Shown in pieces: positions 25,613 through 33,795 of a DNA stretch of 64,000 nt. Source of the DNA: Sphingomonadaceae bacterium (lineage in GTDB: Bacteria > Pseudomonadota > Alphaproteobacteria > Sphingomonadales > Sphingomonadaceae); the NCBI GenBank assembly GCA_009926135.1, contig RFPL01000002.1, positions 62,001 through 126,000 on the forward strand, in the 5' to 3' direction. How positions within the stretch are numbered: the first letter of the stretch is position 1; each line of letters opens with the position of its first letter. The position numbers and the translations under genes are program-made. The notes beneath the pieces are model-generated. The model saw only the letters and a list, made by a program, of their open reading frames with translations. It ran no database searches and had not been told where the DNA came from.

Positions 25613-26920
25613 TCAGTCCAGCTCCCAGGCCCGTTCGCCATGGCTGGTGATGTCCAGCCCTTCGCGTTCGGCGTCTTCGCTGACCCGCATCGGGAAGGCC
25701 AGGCTGACGAGGACCGCAATCACGGCGCTGGCGATGGCCGAGTAGAGCGCTACCGCGCCCACGCCGACCGCCTGCGCCGCCAGCTGGTTGATCATGCCTA
25801 CGCCTTCGGCATAGCCGGTGCCGCCCAGCGCGGGAGACATGAATACGGCCAGCAGAAGTGACCCGGTGATCCCGCCAACGCCATGGACGGCAAACACATC
25901 CAGCGAATCGTCGATCTGCAATTTCTGCTTCACCAACTGGATCATCGGATAGCAAACGCCTGCCGCGATCGCGCCCAACAGCATGGCCGATCCGGGGGAG
26001 ATAAACCCTGCTGCCGGAGTGACCGTGGCGAGACCGGCAATGGCGCCAGTGGCAAAGCCGACCGAGGTGGGCTTGCCGACAGTGAACCGCTCGATCAGCA
26101 GCCACACCAGTGCCGCGACGCTGGCGGCAAGGTGCGTGTTGATGATGGCGCTGGCCGCGTCATCGCTGGCTGCAAGGGCGGAACCGCCGTTGAAGCCGAA
26201 CCAACCCACCCAAAGCAGGGCGGCACCAGCCATTGTCAGCGATGGACTGTGCGGCAGCATCAAGGTCTTCGGGAAGCCCTGGCGGCGGCCGAGCAACAGC
26301 GCGGCGACAAGTGCCGACACCCCGGCCGTGGTATGGACGACAATGCCGCCAGCAAAGTCGAGCGTGCCCATCGAGGACGCGAGCCAACCCTGGCCCCAGA
26401 CCCAGTGCGCGACCGGGGCATAGACCACGAGGCTCCATAGCGCGCAGAAGCCCATCACCCAGCCGAAGCGAGCGCGATCAACCCAGGCACCCGCCATCAG
26501 GGCCGGGGTGATCGCGGCAAAGGTCAGCTGGAAAAGGGCGAAGGTGCGTTCTGAAATGGTCAGTTCGCCGTGCATCAACTGCTCAGTGCCGATCAGCATC
26601 CAGGCGTTGCCCGCACCCAGCCAGCCGTTGGTGACTTCACCGAAGGCCAGCGTGTAGCCGGCAATGATCCAGAGGGTCGATGCCATCGCCGCAATGGCCC
26701 CGACCTGCACCAGCACGGACAGAAAGTTCTTGGATCGGACAAGCCCGCCATAGAACAGCGCGAGACCGGGCATGGTCATCAGCAGCACCAGCGCGGAAGA
26801 GGTCAGTATCCAGGCCGTATCGCCAGTATCGATGGTGGCATCGGTCACCGTCTGCGCAATGGCCGGGGAAGTGCCTGCCAGCATTACTCCCGCGAGGACC
26901 AGGCCCAGTCGTTTGCGCAT
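25613..26920 (-). CDS. amt: Ammonium transporter Amt
   Basis: The 435-residue protein has a signal-like N-terminus (residues 1-22) and eleven expected helices. The pore twin histidines are seen in GIVVHTTAGVSA and FAVHGVGGITGS, and the FYGGLVRSKNFL segment is typical. It moves ammonium across the inner membrane. The ATG has GGGGAGA upstream. glnK, usually next to amt, is absent on both sides, so PII control would have to come from elsewhere. A nested inverted repeat lies just upstream. Confidence 0.94.
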   Translation of the reverse strand: MRKRLGLVLAGVMLAGTSPAIAQTVTDATIDTGDTAWILTSSALVLLMTMPGLALFYGGLVRSKNFLSVLVQVGAIAAMASTLWIIAGYTLAFGEVTNGWLGAGNAWMLIGTEQLMHGELTISERTFALFQLTFAAITPALMAGAWVDRARFGWVMGFCALWSLVVYAPVAHWVWGQGWLASSMGTLDFAGGIVVHTTAGVSALVAALLLGRRQGFPKTLMLPHSPSLTMAGAALLWVGWFGFNGGSALAASDDAASAIINTHLAASVAALVWLLIERFTVGKPTSVGFATGAIAGLATVTPAAGFISPGSAMLLGAIAAGVCYPMIQLVKQKLQIDDSLDVFAVHGVGGITGSLLLAVFMSPALGGTGYAEGVGMINQLAAQAVGVGAVALYSAIASAVIAVLVSLAFPMRVSEDAEREGLDITSHGERAWELD

Positions 26921-26969
26921 CCCTGTTCTCCCCTGCCGCCACTGGGCGTGATTCCGCGCGCAGGGTTAA

Positions 26970-27017
26970 CGCAACAAACAAGGCCTCGGCAAGCGATTGC
27001 GCTGCCGATTTGTTGCG
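26970..27017. promoter_or_regulatory. Nested inverted repeat upstream of amt
   Basis: An outer perfect 9-bp repeat, CGCAACAAA (26970-26978) and TTTGTTGCG (27009-27017), encloses an inner stem, CGGCA-a-GCG-attg-CGC-TGCCG (26987-27007). It lies between the 2-hydroxyacid dehydrogenase stop and the amt start on the minus strand, ending 50 bases upstream of amt. No T-tract follows. It may be a hairpin ending the upstream transcript or a regulatory site for amt. Confidence 0.45.
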
Positions 27018-27029
27018 CCATCCGCCGGG

Positions 27030-28055
27030 TTATGCCCAGCCTTGCAGCACCTGGTCCGGCGGCCGGTGCCCGTCTGTCCAGAAGCGAATGTTGGCAATCA
27101 CCTTTTCACCCGCCAGCGAGCGTCCCTCGACAGTGGCGCTGCCCAGGTGGGGCAGGGTGATCACGTTCGGAAGGGCAATCAGGCGCGGATCGACACTCGG
27201 CTCACGGGCATAGACATCCAGCCCCGCACCGCCGAGCCTGCCGTCCTGCAGCGCCGCGATCAGCGCATCTTCATCGATCAGATCACCGCGGGCCGTGTTG
27301 ATGATGAAGGCCTCAGGCTTCAACAGCGCAAGCCGCCGAGCGTTTAGCAACTGGTGCGTTTCGGCGCTCGCGGGACAGTGCAGGGAGATGATGTCCGCTT
27401 CAGCCAGCAGCTTGTCCAGGTCCGGCTCATATCGCGCACCAAGCATGTTTTCGATTGCGCTGGTCAGTGGGCGGCGGTTGTGGTAGGTCACTTCCAGCCC
27501 GAAGGCTCTGGCGCGGTGCGCCACGGCCTGACCAATCCGGCCCATCCCGACAATTCCCAATCGCTTGCCGCCAATCGAGCGACCCAGCAGATGCGTCGGA
27601 GCCCAACCGGTCCAGGCGCCATCGCGAACCAGCCGGCTGCCTTCTCCGAGCCGGCGTGGCACCGAGAGGATCAGCATCATGGTGAGGTCCGCCGTATCGT
27701 CAGTAAAGACACCGGGGGTGTTAGTGACGATGATCTTTCGGGCGCGGGCGGCGGCCAGGTCAATATGATCAACCCCGGCACCGAAGTTGGCGATCAGGCC
27801 CAGCCGGTCGCCCGCTTCCTCAAGCATCGCGGCGTCGATCCGGTCGGTCACGGTCGGGACCAGTACATCGGCATCGCGCATTGCGGCAAGCAGCCCGTCG
27901 CGCCCAAGCGGTGCGTCAGCGGTGTTGGTGACCACGTCGAACAGTTCGGCCATGCGGGCCTCGACAGCGGGCACCAGGCGGCGGGTCACGTGGACCCTTG
28001 GTTTGCCCGAAACCCGGCGGGCGAGCGGCGTATCGGAGACAATCGGCATGGGCAT
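27030..28055 (-). CDS. D-isomer-specific 2-hydroxyacid dehydrogenase (glyoxylate/hydroxypyruvate reductase type)
   Basis: The 341-residue protein has the NAD(P)-binding Rossmann motif GIVGMGRIGQA. The catalytic residues in order are Arg in NTARGDLID, Glu in YAREPSV and His in LPHLGSAT. The N-terminal substrate domain has the usual FGAGVDHIDL. It reduces 2-oxo acids such as glyoxylate. The HNRR after the second strand suggests NADPH preference, which is an inference. The first and third codons are both possible ATG starts. Confidence 0.9.
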   Translation of the reverse strand: MPMPIVSDTPLARRVSGKPRVHVTRRLVPAVEARMAELFDVVTNTADAPLGRDGLLAAMRDADVLVPTVTDRIDAAMLEEAGDRLGLIANFGAGVDHIDLAAARARKIIVTNTPGVFTDDTADLTMMLILSVPRRLGEGSRLVRDGAWTGWAPTHLLGRSIGGKRLGIVGMGRIGQAVAHRARAFGLEVTYHNRRPLTSAIENMLGARYEPDLDKLLAEADIISLHCPASAETHQLLNARRLALLKPEAFIINTARGDLIDEDALIAALQDGRLGGAGLDVYAREPSVDPRLIALPNVITLPHLGSATVEGRSLAGEKVIANIRFWTDGHRPPDQVLQGWA

Positions 28056-28126
28056 GCGCTAAGCCGGGGCAGGGGTGGGGGTCAAGCGGCTTGAACCATG
28101 CGGCCCCTCGTCGCTATCAGCGAATC

Positions 28127-28597
28127 ATGATCACCCGAGTCCATTTTCTGATCGCGCTGGCCGTGATGGTCCTTGCCGCACCCGCTGCGGCGCAGGATGC
28201 CAAGGTGCCGTACTGGGCCTCGATTCGTTCCGAAGAGGTCAACATGCGGGTCGGCCCGGCCGAGGAATACCAGATCGCGTGGGTCTATCGCCGTCCGAAG
28301 CTGCCCTTGAAGGTGCTGCGCGTCAAGGACGGTTGGCGCCTCGTACAGGACCCGGACGGCGCGAAGGGCTGGATGAACCAGCGGTTCCTGACCCGGCAGC
28401 GCACCGGCTACGTGACAGGAAAGGACCTCGCCGAAATGCGCCAGTCTGGCGAAGCATCGGCCAAGCTGCTCTGGCGGCTTGCTCCCGGCAATGTCGGCCT
28501 GCTTGGTGATTGCGACGCGGGCTGGTGCCAGTTCGAACTCGGCAAGCGTAAGGGCTTTGTGGCGCAAGATCGGTTGTGGGGTGCCGGGGAGCCCTGA
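28127..28597 (+). CDS. Secreted SH3-domain protein
   Basis: The 156-residue protein has a signal peptide (MITRVHFLIALAVMVLAAPAAAQ) and bacterial SH3 features: the VNMRVGPAEEYQIAWVYRR segment, then LPLKVLRVKDGWRLV and a second GLLGDCDAGWCQFELGKRKGFV half. Two closely spaced cysteines in that half could form a disulfide. Proteins of this sort often bind the cell wall. It starts at the ATG before the signal peptide and is divergent from the dehydrogenase gene. Confidence 0.85.
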   Translation: MITRVHFLIALAVMVLAAPAAAQDAKVPYWASIRSEEVNMRVGPAEEYQIAWVYRRPKLPLKVLRVKDGWRLVQDPDGAKGWMNQRFLTRQRTGYVTGKDLAEMRQSGEASAKLLWRLAPGNVGLLGDCDAGWCQFELGKRKGFVAQDRLWGAGEP

Positions 28598-28607
28598 CCC
28601 GAGTGGA

Positions 28608-28633
28608 CGGGGAGGGCACAATGCCGCTCCCCG
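28608..28633. terminator. Hairpin between convergent SH3 and lipoprotein genes
   Basis: CGGGGAG (28608-28614) pairs with CTCCCCG (28627-28633) around a 12-base loop that can itself pair weakly. It fills the short gap between two convergent stop codons. No strong T-tract is present. Confidence 0.35.
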
Positions 28634-28645
28634 CCGGCAATCGTC

Positions 28646-29035
28646 TTAAGGCTTGGCTGGAGCGACCGTCACGGTCATCTTGCCATCAGGAGTGGTCGCT
28701 TTGAAGGCACCGTTCGCGTCGGGCGGAGTGATCGTCCAGCAGACCTCAGGTTCATCACCTTCAGGATCGAAGCAGTCCTTGCCATCCTTGCTGGCGAATT
28801 TGCCCTTCACTTCCTTTCCGTCGGCCGCCTTGTCCACATAGGTCCCGTCGGCATTGATCACGGTGGTGCCGGCAGGGCCCTTGTCATCCGTGACAGTGTA
28901 GGTGCCGGGCGCAGTCGTTGCCGTGGCCGCGGTTTCGGTTGCCGCGGCAGTCTCGGTTGGAGCAGGCGCTTCCTCGGCTTGCTTGTTGCAGCCGGCCAAG
29001 GCCGCCACTGCGGCGATCAGGATTAGCTTCTTCAT
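28646..29035 (-). CDS. Small putative lipoprotein
   Basis: The 129-residue protein has a lipoprotein signal (MKKLILIAAVAALAGC, lipobox LAGC), then a Thr/Ala/Glu-rich linker of about 25 residues and a small beta-rich domain (GTYTVTDDKG, DGTYVDKAADGKEVKGKF). The domain contains a cysteine pair (DCFDPEGDEPEVCW). AGGGGAGAG precedes the ATG. It resembles sphingomonad hypothetical lipoproteins; the function is unknown. Confidence 0.8.
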   Translation of the reverse strand: MKKLILIAAVAALAGCNKQAEEAPAPTETAAATETAATATTAPGTYTVTDDKGPAGTTVINADGTYVDKAADGKEVKGKFASKDGKDCFDPEGDEPEVCWTITPPDANGAFKATTPDGKMTVTVAPAKP

Positions 29036-29097
29036 GACAGTCTCTCCCCTTCACTGGGAGTCACTGGCTATCCCTGATTGCCGATAGTGGCAAATAC

Positions 29098-30294
29098 CTA
29101 AACCAGCTCGATCGCTACGGCCGTTGCCTCGCCGCCACCGATGCACAGGCTGGCAATGCCCTTGGTCTTGCCGTGACGTTGCAGCGCCGCGATCAGCGTC
29201 GTGACGATCCGGGCGCCCGAGGCACCGATCGGGTGCCCAAGCGCGGTCGCGCCGCCGTGAACGTTGATTTTATCGTGCGCGATGCCGAGGTCGTGCATCG
29301 CGAACATGGCGACGCAGGCGAAGGCTTCGTTGACTTCGAACAGGTCGACATCGGCCAGAGCCCATCCGGCGCGTTCCAGCACCTTGTTGATCGCGCCGAC
29401 CGGGGCCGTGGTGAAGTCCTTCGGCTCCTGCGCGTGTGCGGCAACCGCTACCACGGTAGCCACCGGCTTGGCGCCCTTGGCGGTGGCAACACTCTGGCGG
29501 GTCAAAACCAGTGCGGCTGCGCCGTCCGAGATCGAGCTGGAGGTTGCCGCCGTGATCGTGCCGTCCTTGGCGAAGGCTGGCTTGAGAGTCGGGATCTTGT
29601 CAGGGCGGCCCTTGCCTGGTTGTTCGTCGGTATCCACCACGGTCTCGCCAGCACGCGATACGACTGTGACGGGTGTGATCTCACCGGCGAAGGCGCCTTC
29701 CGCAATTGCGGCCTGGGCACGGCGCAGGGACTCGATCGAGTAAGCGTCCTGCGCTTCGCGGGTCAGCTGATAGGCATTCGCGGTGTCCTGGGCGAACGTA
29801 CCCATGGCGCGACCGGGCTCATAAGCGTCTTCAAGACCATCGAGGAACATATGGTCATAGGCCGTGTCGTGGCCGATCCGCGCGCCGGAGCGGTGCTTCT
29901 TGAGGAGATAGGGGGCATTGGTCATGCTTTCCATTCCGCCAGCGACAACCAGATCGATCGATCCCGCGGCAAGTGCCTCGGCGCCCATGATCAACGTCTG
30001 CATTCCCGACCCGCAGACCTTGTTGACGGTGGTTGCCTGGACCGACTTGGGTAGCCCAGCCTTGATCGTCGCCTGGCGGGCAGGGGCCTGGCCAAGGCCG
30101 GCCGGCAGCACGCAGCCCATGTAGACGCGCTCGATATCCTCGCCTTTCACGCCAGACCGCTCGACCGCAGCCTTGATCGCGGTTGCCCCCAGATCAGTGG
30201 CGGAAACATCGGCAAGGGCGCCCTGCATGCCGCCCATCGGGGTGCGGGCATAGGACAGGATGACGATCGGATCGGCGGGGGAGAGCTGCGGCAT
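29098..30294 (-). CDS. Acetyl-CoA C-acetyltransferase (thiolase)
   Basis: The 398-residue biosynthetic-type thiolase has the nucleophilic Cys in NKVCGSGMQTL, the His in GGATALGHPIG and the second Cys in SLCIGGGEA. It condenses two acetyl-CoA or cleaves acetoacetyl-CoA. The start is the ATG giving MPQLSPADPIV; a 97-codon in-frame extension upstream crosses the divergent promoter region and is not credible. It is divergent from the aldehyde dehydrogenase gene. No phaB or hbd neighbour suggests which pathway it serves. Confidence 0.93.
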   Translation of the reverse strand: MPQLSPADPIVILSYARTPMGGMQGALADVSATDLGATAIKAAVERSGVKGEDIERVYMGCVLPAGLGQAPARQATIKAGLPKSVQATTVNKVCGSGMQTLIMGAEALAAGSIDLVVAGGMESMTNAPYLLKKHRSGARIGHDTAYDHMFLDGLEDAYEPGRAMGTFAQDTANAYQLTREAQDAYSIESLRRAQAAIAEGAFAGEITPVTVVSRAGETVVDTDEQPGKGRPDKIPTLKPAFAKDGTITAATSSSISDGAAALVLTRQSVATAKGAKPVATVVAVAAHAQEPKDFTTAPVGAINKVLERAGWALADVDLFEVNEAFACVAMFAMHDLGIAHDKINVHGGATALGHPIGASGARIVTTLIAALQRHGKTKGIASLCIGGGEATAVAIELV

Positions 30295-30347
30295 GGCACG
30301 GGCCTTTCGCTGGAAGGGAAGCGGCCTCTTAATGCTGCACCGCATCA

Positions 30348-30410
30348 TTGGCAATTGTGAGTGGTGGGTGTGCTTGCCAAGCTGGCATTCTTGCAGGAGA
30401 AGCTTGGCAA
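30348..30410. promoter_or_regulatory. Three-copy heptamer and perfect 10-bp inverted repeat before the aldehyde dehydrogenase gene
   Basis: TTGGCAA occurs at 30348-30354 and 30404-30410, and its complement TTGCCAA at 30374-30380. The last two extend to a perfect repeat, TTGCCAAGCT and AGCTTGGCAA, separated by 17 bases. TGCCA-agc-TGGCA (30375-30387) adds a further dyad. All lie in the 136-base divergent gap between the thiolase and aldehyde dehydrogenase genes, so a shared regulator is plausible. Confidence 0.5.
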
Positions 30411-30430
30411 ACAGAAACTGGAGAGAGCCG

Positions 30431-31858
30431 ATGTCTGCCAACACCACTGCCATGATGGCCACGCTGCAGCGCCAGCGCGATGCCTTCACTGCTGCCCGTC
30501 CGGAATCGATGTCGGTCCGCAAAGATCGCCTGAAGCGGATCATCGCGATGATGAAGGAAACGGGAGAGGACTTTGCCCGTGCCATCAGCCGCGATTTCGG
30601 TCATCGCAGCCACGAGCAGAGCCTGATGACCGATATCATGCCTTCGGTCACGGCCGCCAAGTATTGCCTCAAGCACATGGACGCCTGGGCCCGCACTGAA
30701 AAGCGCAAGCCCAATTTTCCACTGGGCTTGTTCGGCGCCAGGGCCGAGCTGCGCTATGAGCCGAAGGGCGTGATTGGTATCGTCAGCCCCTGGAACTTCC
30801 CGGTTGGACTGACCATCGGCCCGGTCGCGCAGGCGTTCGCCGCTGGCAACCGGGTAATGATCAAGCCGAGCGAATTCACCGAAGACACCTCTGAAATGAT
30901 GAAGGAGGTCATCGGCCGCTATTTCGCTGAAGAGGAAATGGCGGTGTTCACGGGTGGGCCAGACGTTGGTCAGGCCTTCTGCGGCCTGCCATTCGATCAT
31001 TTGCTGTTCACCGGTGCGACTTCGGTCGGCAAGCACGTGCTGCGCGCAGCGGCGGACAATCTGGTTCCGGTGACACTGGAACTGGGCGGAAAGTCCCCGA
31101 CGATCCTTGGCCGAAGCGCCAATGTCGAGCGGGCCAGCGAGCGGATTGCGATGGGCAAGATGCTCAACGCCGGCCAGATCTGCCTGGCACCGGATTACAT
31201 GATCGTGCCGCAGGAACTTGAAGAGCGGGCGATCAGCGCCGTCAGCAATGCCGTGAGCGCGATGTACCCTACGCTACTCAACAATGATGACTACACCTCG
31301 GTGGTAAATGCCAAGCACCGCGATCGGATCCAGGGGCTGATCGACGATGCAAAGGCCAAGGGTGCCGAAGCAATCGAGATCAATCCTGGCAACGAGGATT
31401 TCTCCGCTTCCAATGGTCACAAGATGCCGCTGACCATCCTGCGCAATGTCGATGATGACATGAAGGTGATGCAGGACGAAATCTTCGGCCCGGTCCTGCC
31501 GATCAAGACCTACAAGGGGATCGACGAAGCGATTGACTACATCAACGCGCATGATCGCCCGCTGGGTCTTTACTACTTCGGGGAGGACGCTGGCGAGCGC
31601 GAGCAGGTCCTGACGCGGACGATCTCGGGCGGGGTCACGGTCAACGACGTGATCATGCATGTCTCGATCGATGACCTGCCATTTGGCGGAGTCGGCCCCT
31701 CAGGCATGGGTTCCTACCATGGACCGGAAGGGTTCAAGACCTTCAGTCATGCCCGCTCGGTCTACACCCAGCCGAAGTTCGACCTAGCCAAGCTGGCCGG
31801 ACTCAAACCGCCCTATGGGCCGACCACACGCAAGACCCTCGCGCGCGAACTGGGTTGA
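30431..31858 (+). CDS. Coniferyl-aldehyde-type dehydrogenase
   Basis: The 475-residue NAD(P)-dependent aldehyde dehydrogenase has the cofactor segment SPWNFPVGL, FTGATSVGK, the general base Glu in LELGGKSP, and the catalytic Cys in NAGQICLAPDY. The NAGQICLAPDY context and the short N-terminus match the CalB group, which oxidises coniferyl and related aldehydes, including medium-chain ones. The ATG has GGAGAG six bases upstream; an extension overlapping the thiolase gene is rejected. A strong terminator follows. Confidence 0.88.
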   Translation: MSANTTAMMATLQRQRDAFTAARPESMSVRKDRLKRIIAMMKETGEDFARAISRDFGHRSHEQSLMTDIMPSVTAAKYCLKHMDAWARTEKRKPNFPLGLFGARAELRYEPKGVIGIVSPWNFPVGLTIGPVAQAFAAGNRVMIKPSEFTEDTSEMMKEVIGRYFAEEEMAVFTGGPDVGQAFCGLPFDHLLFTGATSVGKHVLRAAADNLVPVTLELGGKSPTILGRSANVERASERIAMGKMLNAGQICLAPDYMIVPQELEERAISAVSNAVSAMYPTLLNNDDYTSVVNAKHRDRIQGLIDDAKAKGAEAIEINPGNEDFSASNGHKMPLTILRNVDDDMKVMQDEIFGPVLPIKTYKGIDEAIDYINAHDRPLGLYYFGEDAGEREQVLTRTISGGVTVNDVIMHVSIDDLPFGGVGPSGMGSYHGPEGFKTFSHARSVYTQPKFDLAKLAGLKPPYGPTTRKTLARELG

Positions 31859-31868
31859 GCGGAGCAAT

Positions 31869-31908
31869 TGCCGCCGCCAGCGCATTACTGGCGCTGCGGC
31901 GGCATTTT
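31869..31908 (+). terminator. Intrinsic terminator after the aldehyde dehydrogenase gene
   Basis: TGCCGCCGCCAGCGC (31869-31883) pairs with GCGCTGCGGCGGCA (31891-31904) with one bulged C and a 7-base loop, followed by TTTT. It starts 11 bases after the stop codon and separates this gene from the nuo operon. Confidence 0.7.
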
Positions 31909-31995
31909 CCGGTAAATTCCGGGCTTGCCCTACTTGCGCGGGGCGACTGGCGGGACTAGGGCGCGGGCAATCGTCCGCAATGCTGAGTCAGTCCC

Positions 31996-32370
31996 TTGGT
32001 AGACCTGTCGCAATACCTGCCGATCCTGATTTTCCTTGGGATAGCCCTGGCTCTTTCAAGCCTGTTCGTGTTCCTGCCGATGGGGGTTGCCCGCCTGACC
32101 GGCGCGCATAACCCCAACGCGGAAAAGCTCAGCGAATATGAGTGCGGCTTCCCTGCCTTCGAGGATCCGCGCAGCCAGTTCGACGTGCGCTTCTATCTGG
32201 TCGCGATCCTGTTCATCATCTTCGACCTTGAAGCAGCCTTCCTGTTCCCCTGGGCAGTCAGCCTTGATCTGACCGGCTGGCCGGGCTGGATCACGATGAT
32301 GGTGTTCCTGGGCGAACTGGCAATCGGTCTGGCCTATGCCTGGAAAATGGGGGCTTTGGATTGGGAATGA
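31996..32370 (+). CDS. nuoA: NADH-quinone oxidoreductase subunit A
   Basis: This is a membrane subunit of complex I with three helices in 124 residues. The conserved loop [21 protein letters not shown] and the segment [11 protein letters not shown] are diagnostic. The start is a TTG giving MVDLSQYLP; no in-frame ATG fits, and the ribosome binding site is weak. It is the first gene of the nuo operon and overlaps nuoB at ATGA. Confidence 0.93.
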   Translation: MVDLSQYLPILIFLGIALALSSLFVFLPMGVARLTGAHNPNAEKLSEYECGFPAFEDPRSQFDVRFYLVAILFIIFDLEAAFLFPWAVSLDLTGWPGWITMMVFLGELAIGLAYAWKMGALDWE

Positions 32371-32936
32371 GCACGCTCGTGAATGCCCAGGGTCTGCCGC
32401 TTGGTGCGGCACAGGCAGGTTCGACGGCGATCACGCCGCCGGATCAGGCCTTCTTCAATGATCTCAACGCCGAGGTGAATGACAAGGGCTTCCTCGTCAC
32501 CAGCACCGAGGACCTGTTCCAGTGGGCCCGCACCGGCTCGCTCTGGTGGATGACCTTTGGCCTCGCCTGCTGCGCGGTCGAGATGATCCACGTCAACATG
32601 CCGCGCTATGACATGGAGCGCTTCGGCGTCGCCCCGCGCGCGAGCCCGCGCCAGTCGGACGTGATGATCGTGGCCGGCACGCTGTGCAACAAGATGGCCC
32701 CGGCGCTGCGCAAGGTCTATGACCAGATGTCGGACCCGAAGTACGTCATCTCGATGGGCTCCTGCGCCAATGGCGGTGGCTATTACCACTATTCCTACTC
32801 GGTGGTGCGAGGCTGTGACCGGATCGTGCCGGTCGACATCTATATCCCGGGCTGCCCGCCAACTGCTGAAGCGCTGCTTTATGGCGTGATGCAGCTCCAG
32901 CGGAAGATCCGCCGGGTGGGGACGATCGAGCGATGA
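32367..32936 (+). CDS. nuoB: NADH-quinone oxidoreductase subunit B
   Basis: This peripheral-arm subunit carries the terminal N2 [4Fe-4S] cluster next to the quinone site. The 189-residue protein has the ligand cysteines in [19 protein letters not shown] and IPGCPPTAE. The ATG overlaps the nuoA stop, and its own stop overlaps nuoC. Confidence 0.96.
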   Translation: MSTLVNAQGLPLGAAQAGSTAITPPDQAFFNDLNAEVNDKGFLVTSTEDLFQWARTGSLWWMTFGLACCAVEMIHVNMPRYDMERFGVAPRASPRQSDVMIVAGTLCNKMAPALRKVYDQMSDPKYVISMGSCANGGGYYHYSYSVVRGCDRIVPVDIYIPGCPPTAEALLYGVMQLQRKIRRVGTIER

Positions 32937-33793
32937 GCCTCGTCCTGCATTCCGCTCCACGCTTTGCCAGCAGCGAAGGCGTGATCGATGCCGTCTGCGC
33001 CACGCTGGGTGACCGGCTGATCGCCGCGCGTGAAGAGCACGGTGAAATCGTGCTGACCATCGACCGCCCGGCCATCGCCGAGGCGCTGCAACTGCTGCGT
33101 GACAATCACGAATACCAGCAGCTGATGGAAATCGCCGGGGTCGATTACCCGGACCGCGCGCTGCGGTTCGAAGTGGTCTATATGCTGCTGTCGCTGACCC
33201 ACAACCATCGCGTGCTGGTCAAGGTCAATGCCGCCGAGGATACCCCGGTGCCGACCGTTACGCACCTCTGGCCGGTCGCCGGCTGGCTTGAGCGTGAAGT
33301 GTTCGACCTTTATGGCGTGATCTTCGAAGGCAACAGCGACCTGCGCCGGATCCTGACGGACTATGGCTTCGAAGGCCATCCGTTCCGCAAGGACTTCCCA
33401 CTGACCGGCTATGTCGAACTGCGCTATTCGGAAGAAGACAAGCGCGTCGTTTATGAACCAGTCAAGCTGGCCCAGGACCTGCGGAGCTTCGATTTCATGA
33501 GCCCCTGGGAAGGCGCGGACTATGTCCTGCCGGGCGATGAAAAGGCGGTACAGACCCCGCCGCCGCCCGCTGCGGCACCTGCAGTGCCCAAGACCACCGA
33601 GAAAGCGGCAGACACCGGTGCGGGCAAGGAAACGAACAAGGCTGCGGCGAAGAAGGTTGCGAAGCCCGCTGCTCCGAAGGTTACCAAGACCAAGGAACCC
33701 GGTGCGCCCAAGCCGACGTCATCGCGTCCGGACCGCAAGCCGCGCAAGAAGTCGGCCGATGCCAAGCCGTCGACCGCGCCCGAGGGTAGCTGA
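32933..33793 (+). CDS. nuoC: NADH-quinone oxidoreductase subunit C with a basic Ala/Lys/Pro-rich tail
   Basis: Residues 1-200 are a normal NuoC (30-kDa type), with [19 protein letters not shown] and [18 protein letters not shown], ending in [10 protein letters not shown]. Residues 205-286 are an extra low-complexity tail rich in Lys, Ala and Pro (for example [15 protein letters not shown]), resembling histone H1-like tails. Typical NuoC proteins stop near residue 200-220. The tail is in frame and shares the local base composition, so it is not a sequencing error. It probably projects from the peripheral arm. nuoD follows after 2 bases. Confidence 0.95.
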   Translation: MSLVLHSAPRFASSEGVIDAVCATLGDRLIAAREEHGEIVLTIDRPAIAEALQLLRDNHEYQQLMEIAGVDYPDRALRFEVVYMLLSLTHNHRVLVKVNAAEDTPVPTVTHLWPVAGWLEREVFDLYGVIFEGNSDLRRILTDYGFEGHPFRKDFPLTGYVELRYSEEDKRVVYEPVKLAQDLRSFDFMSPWEGADYVLPGDEKAVQTPPPPAAAPAVPKTTEKAADTGAGKETNKAAAKKVAKPAAPKVTKTKEPGAPKPTSSRPDRKPRKKSADAKPSTAPEGS

Positions 33794-33795
33794 TC

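Noticed and set aside
26993..27006. GG-N10-GC spacing upstream of amt, resembling a sigma-54 promoter
   Set aside because: Only the invariant dinucleotides match, and the bases lie inside the inner stem of the inverted repeat, which explains them better.
30295..30585. N-terminal extension of the thiolase by 97 codons
   Set aside because: It would run across the divergent promoter region and the start of the aldehyde dehydrogenase gene. Thiolase alignment begins at MPQLSPADPIV.
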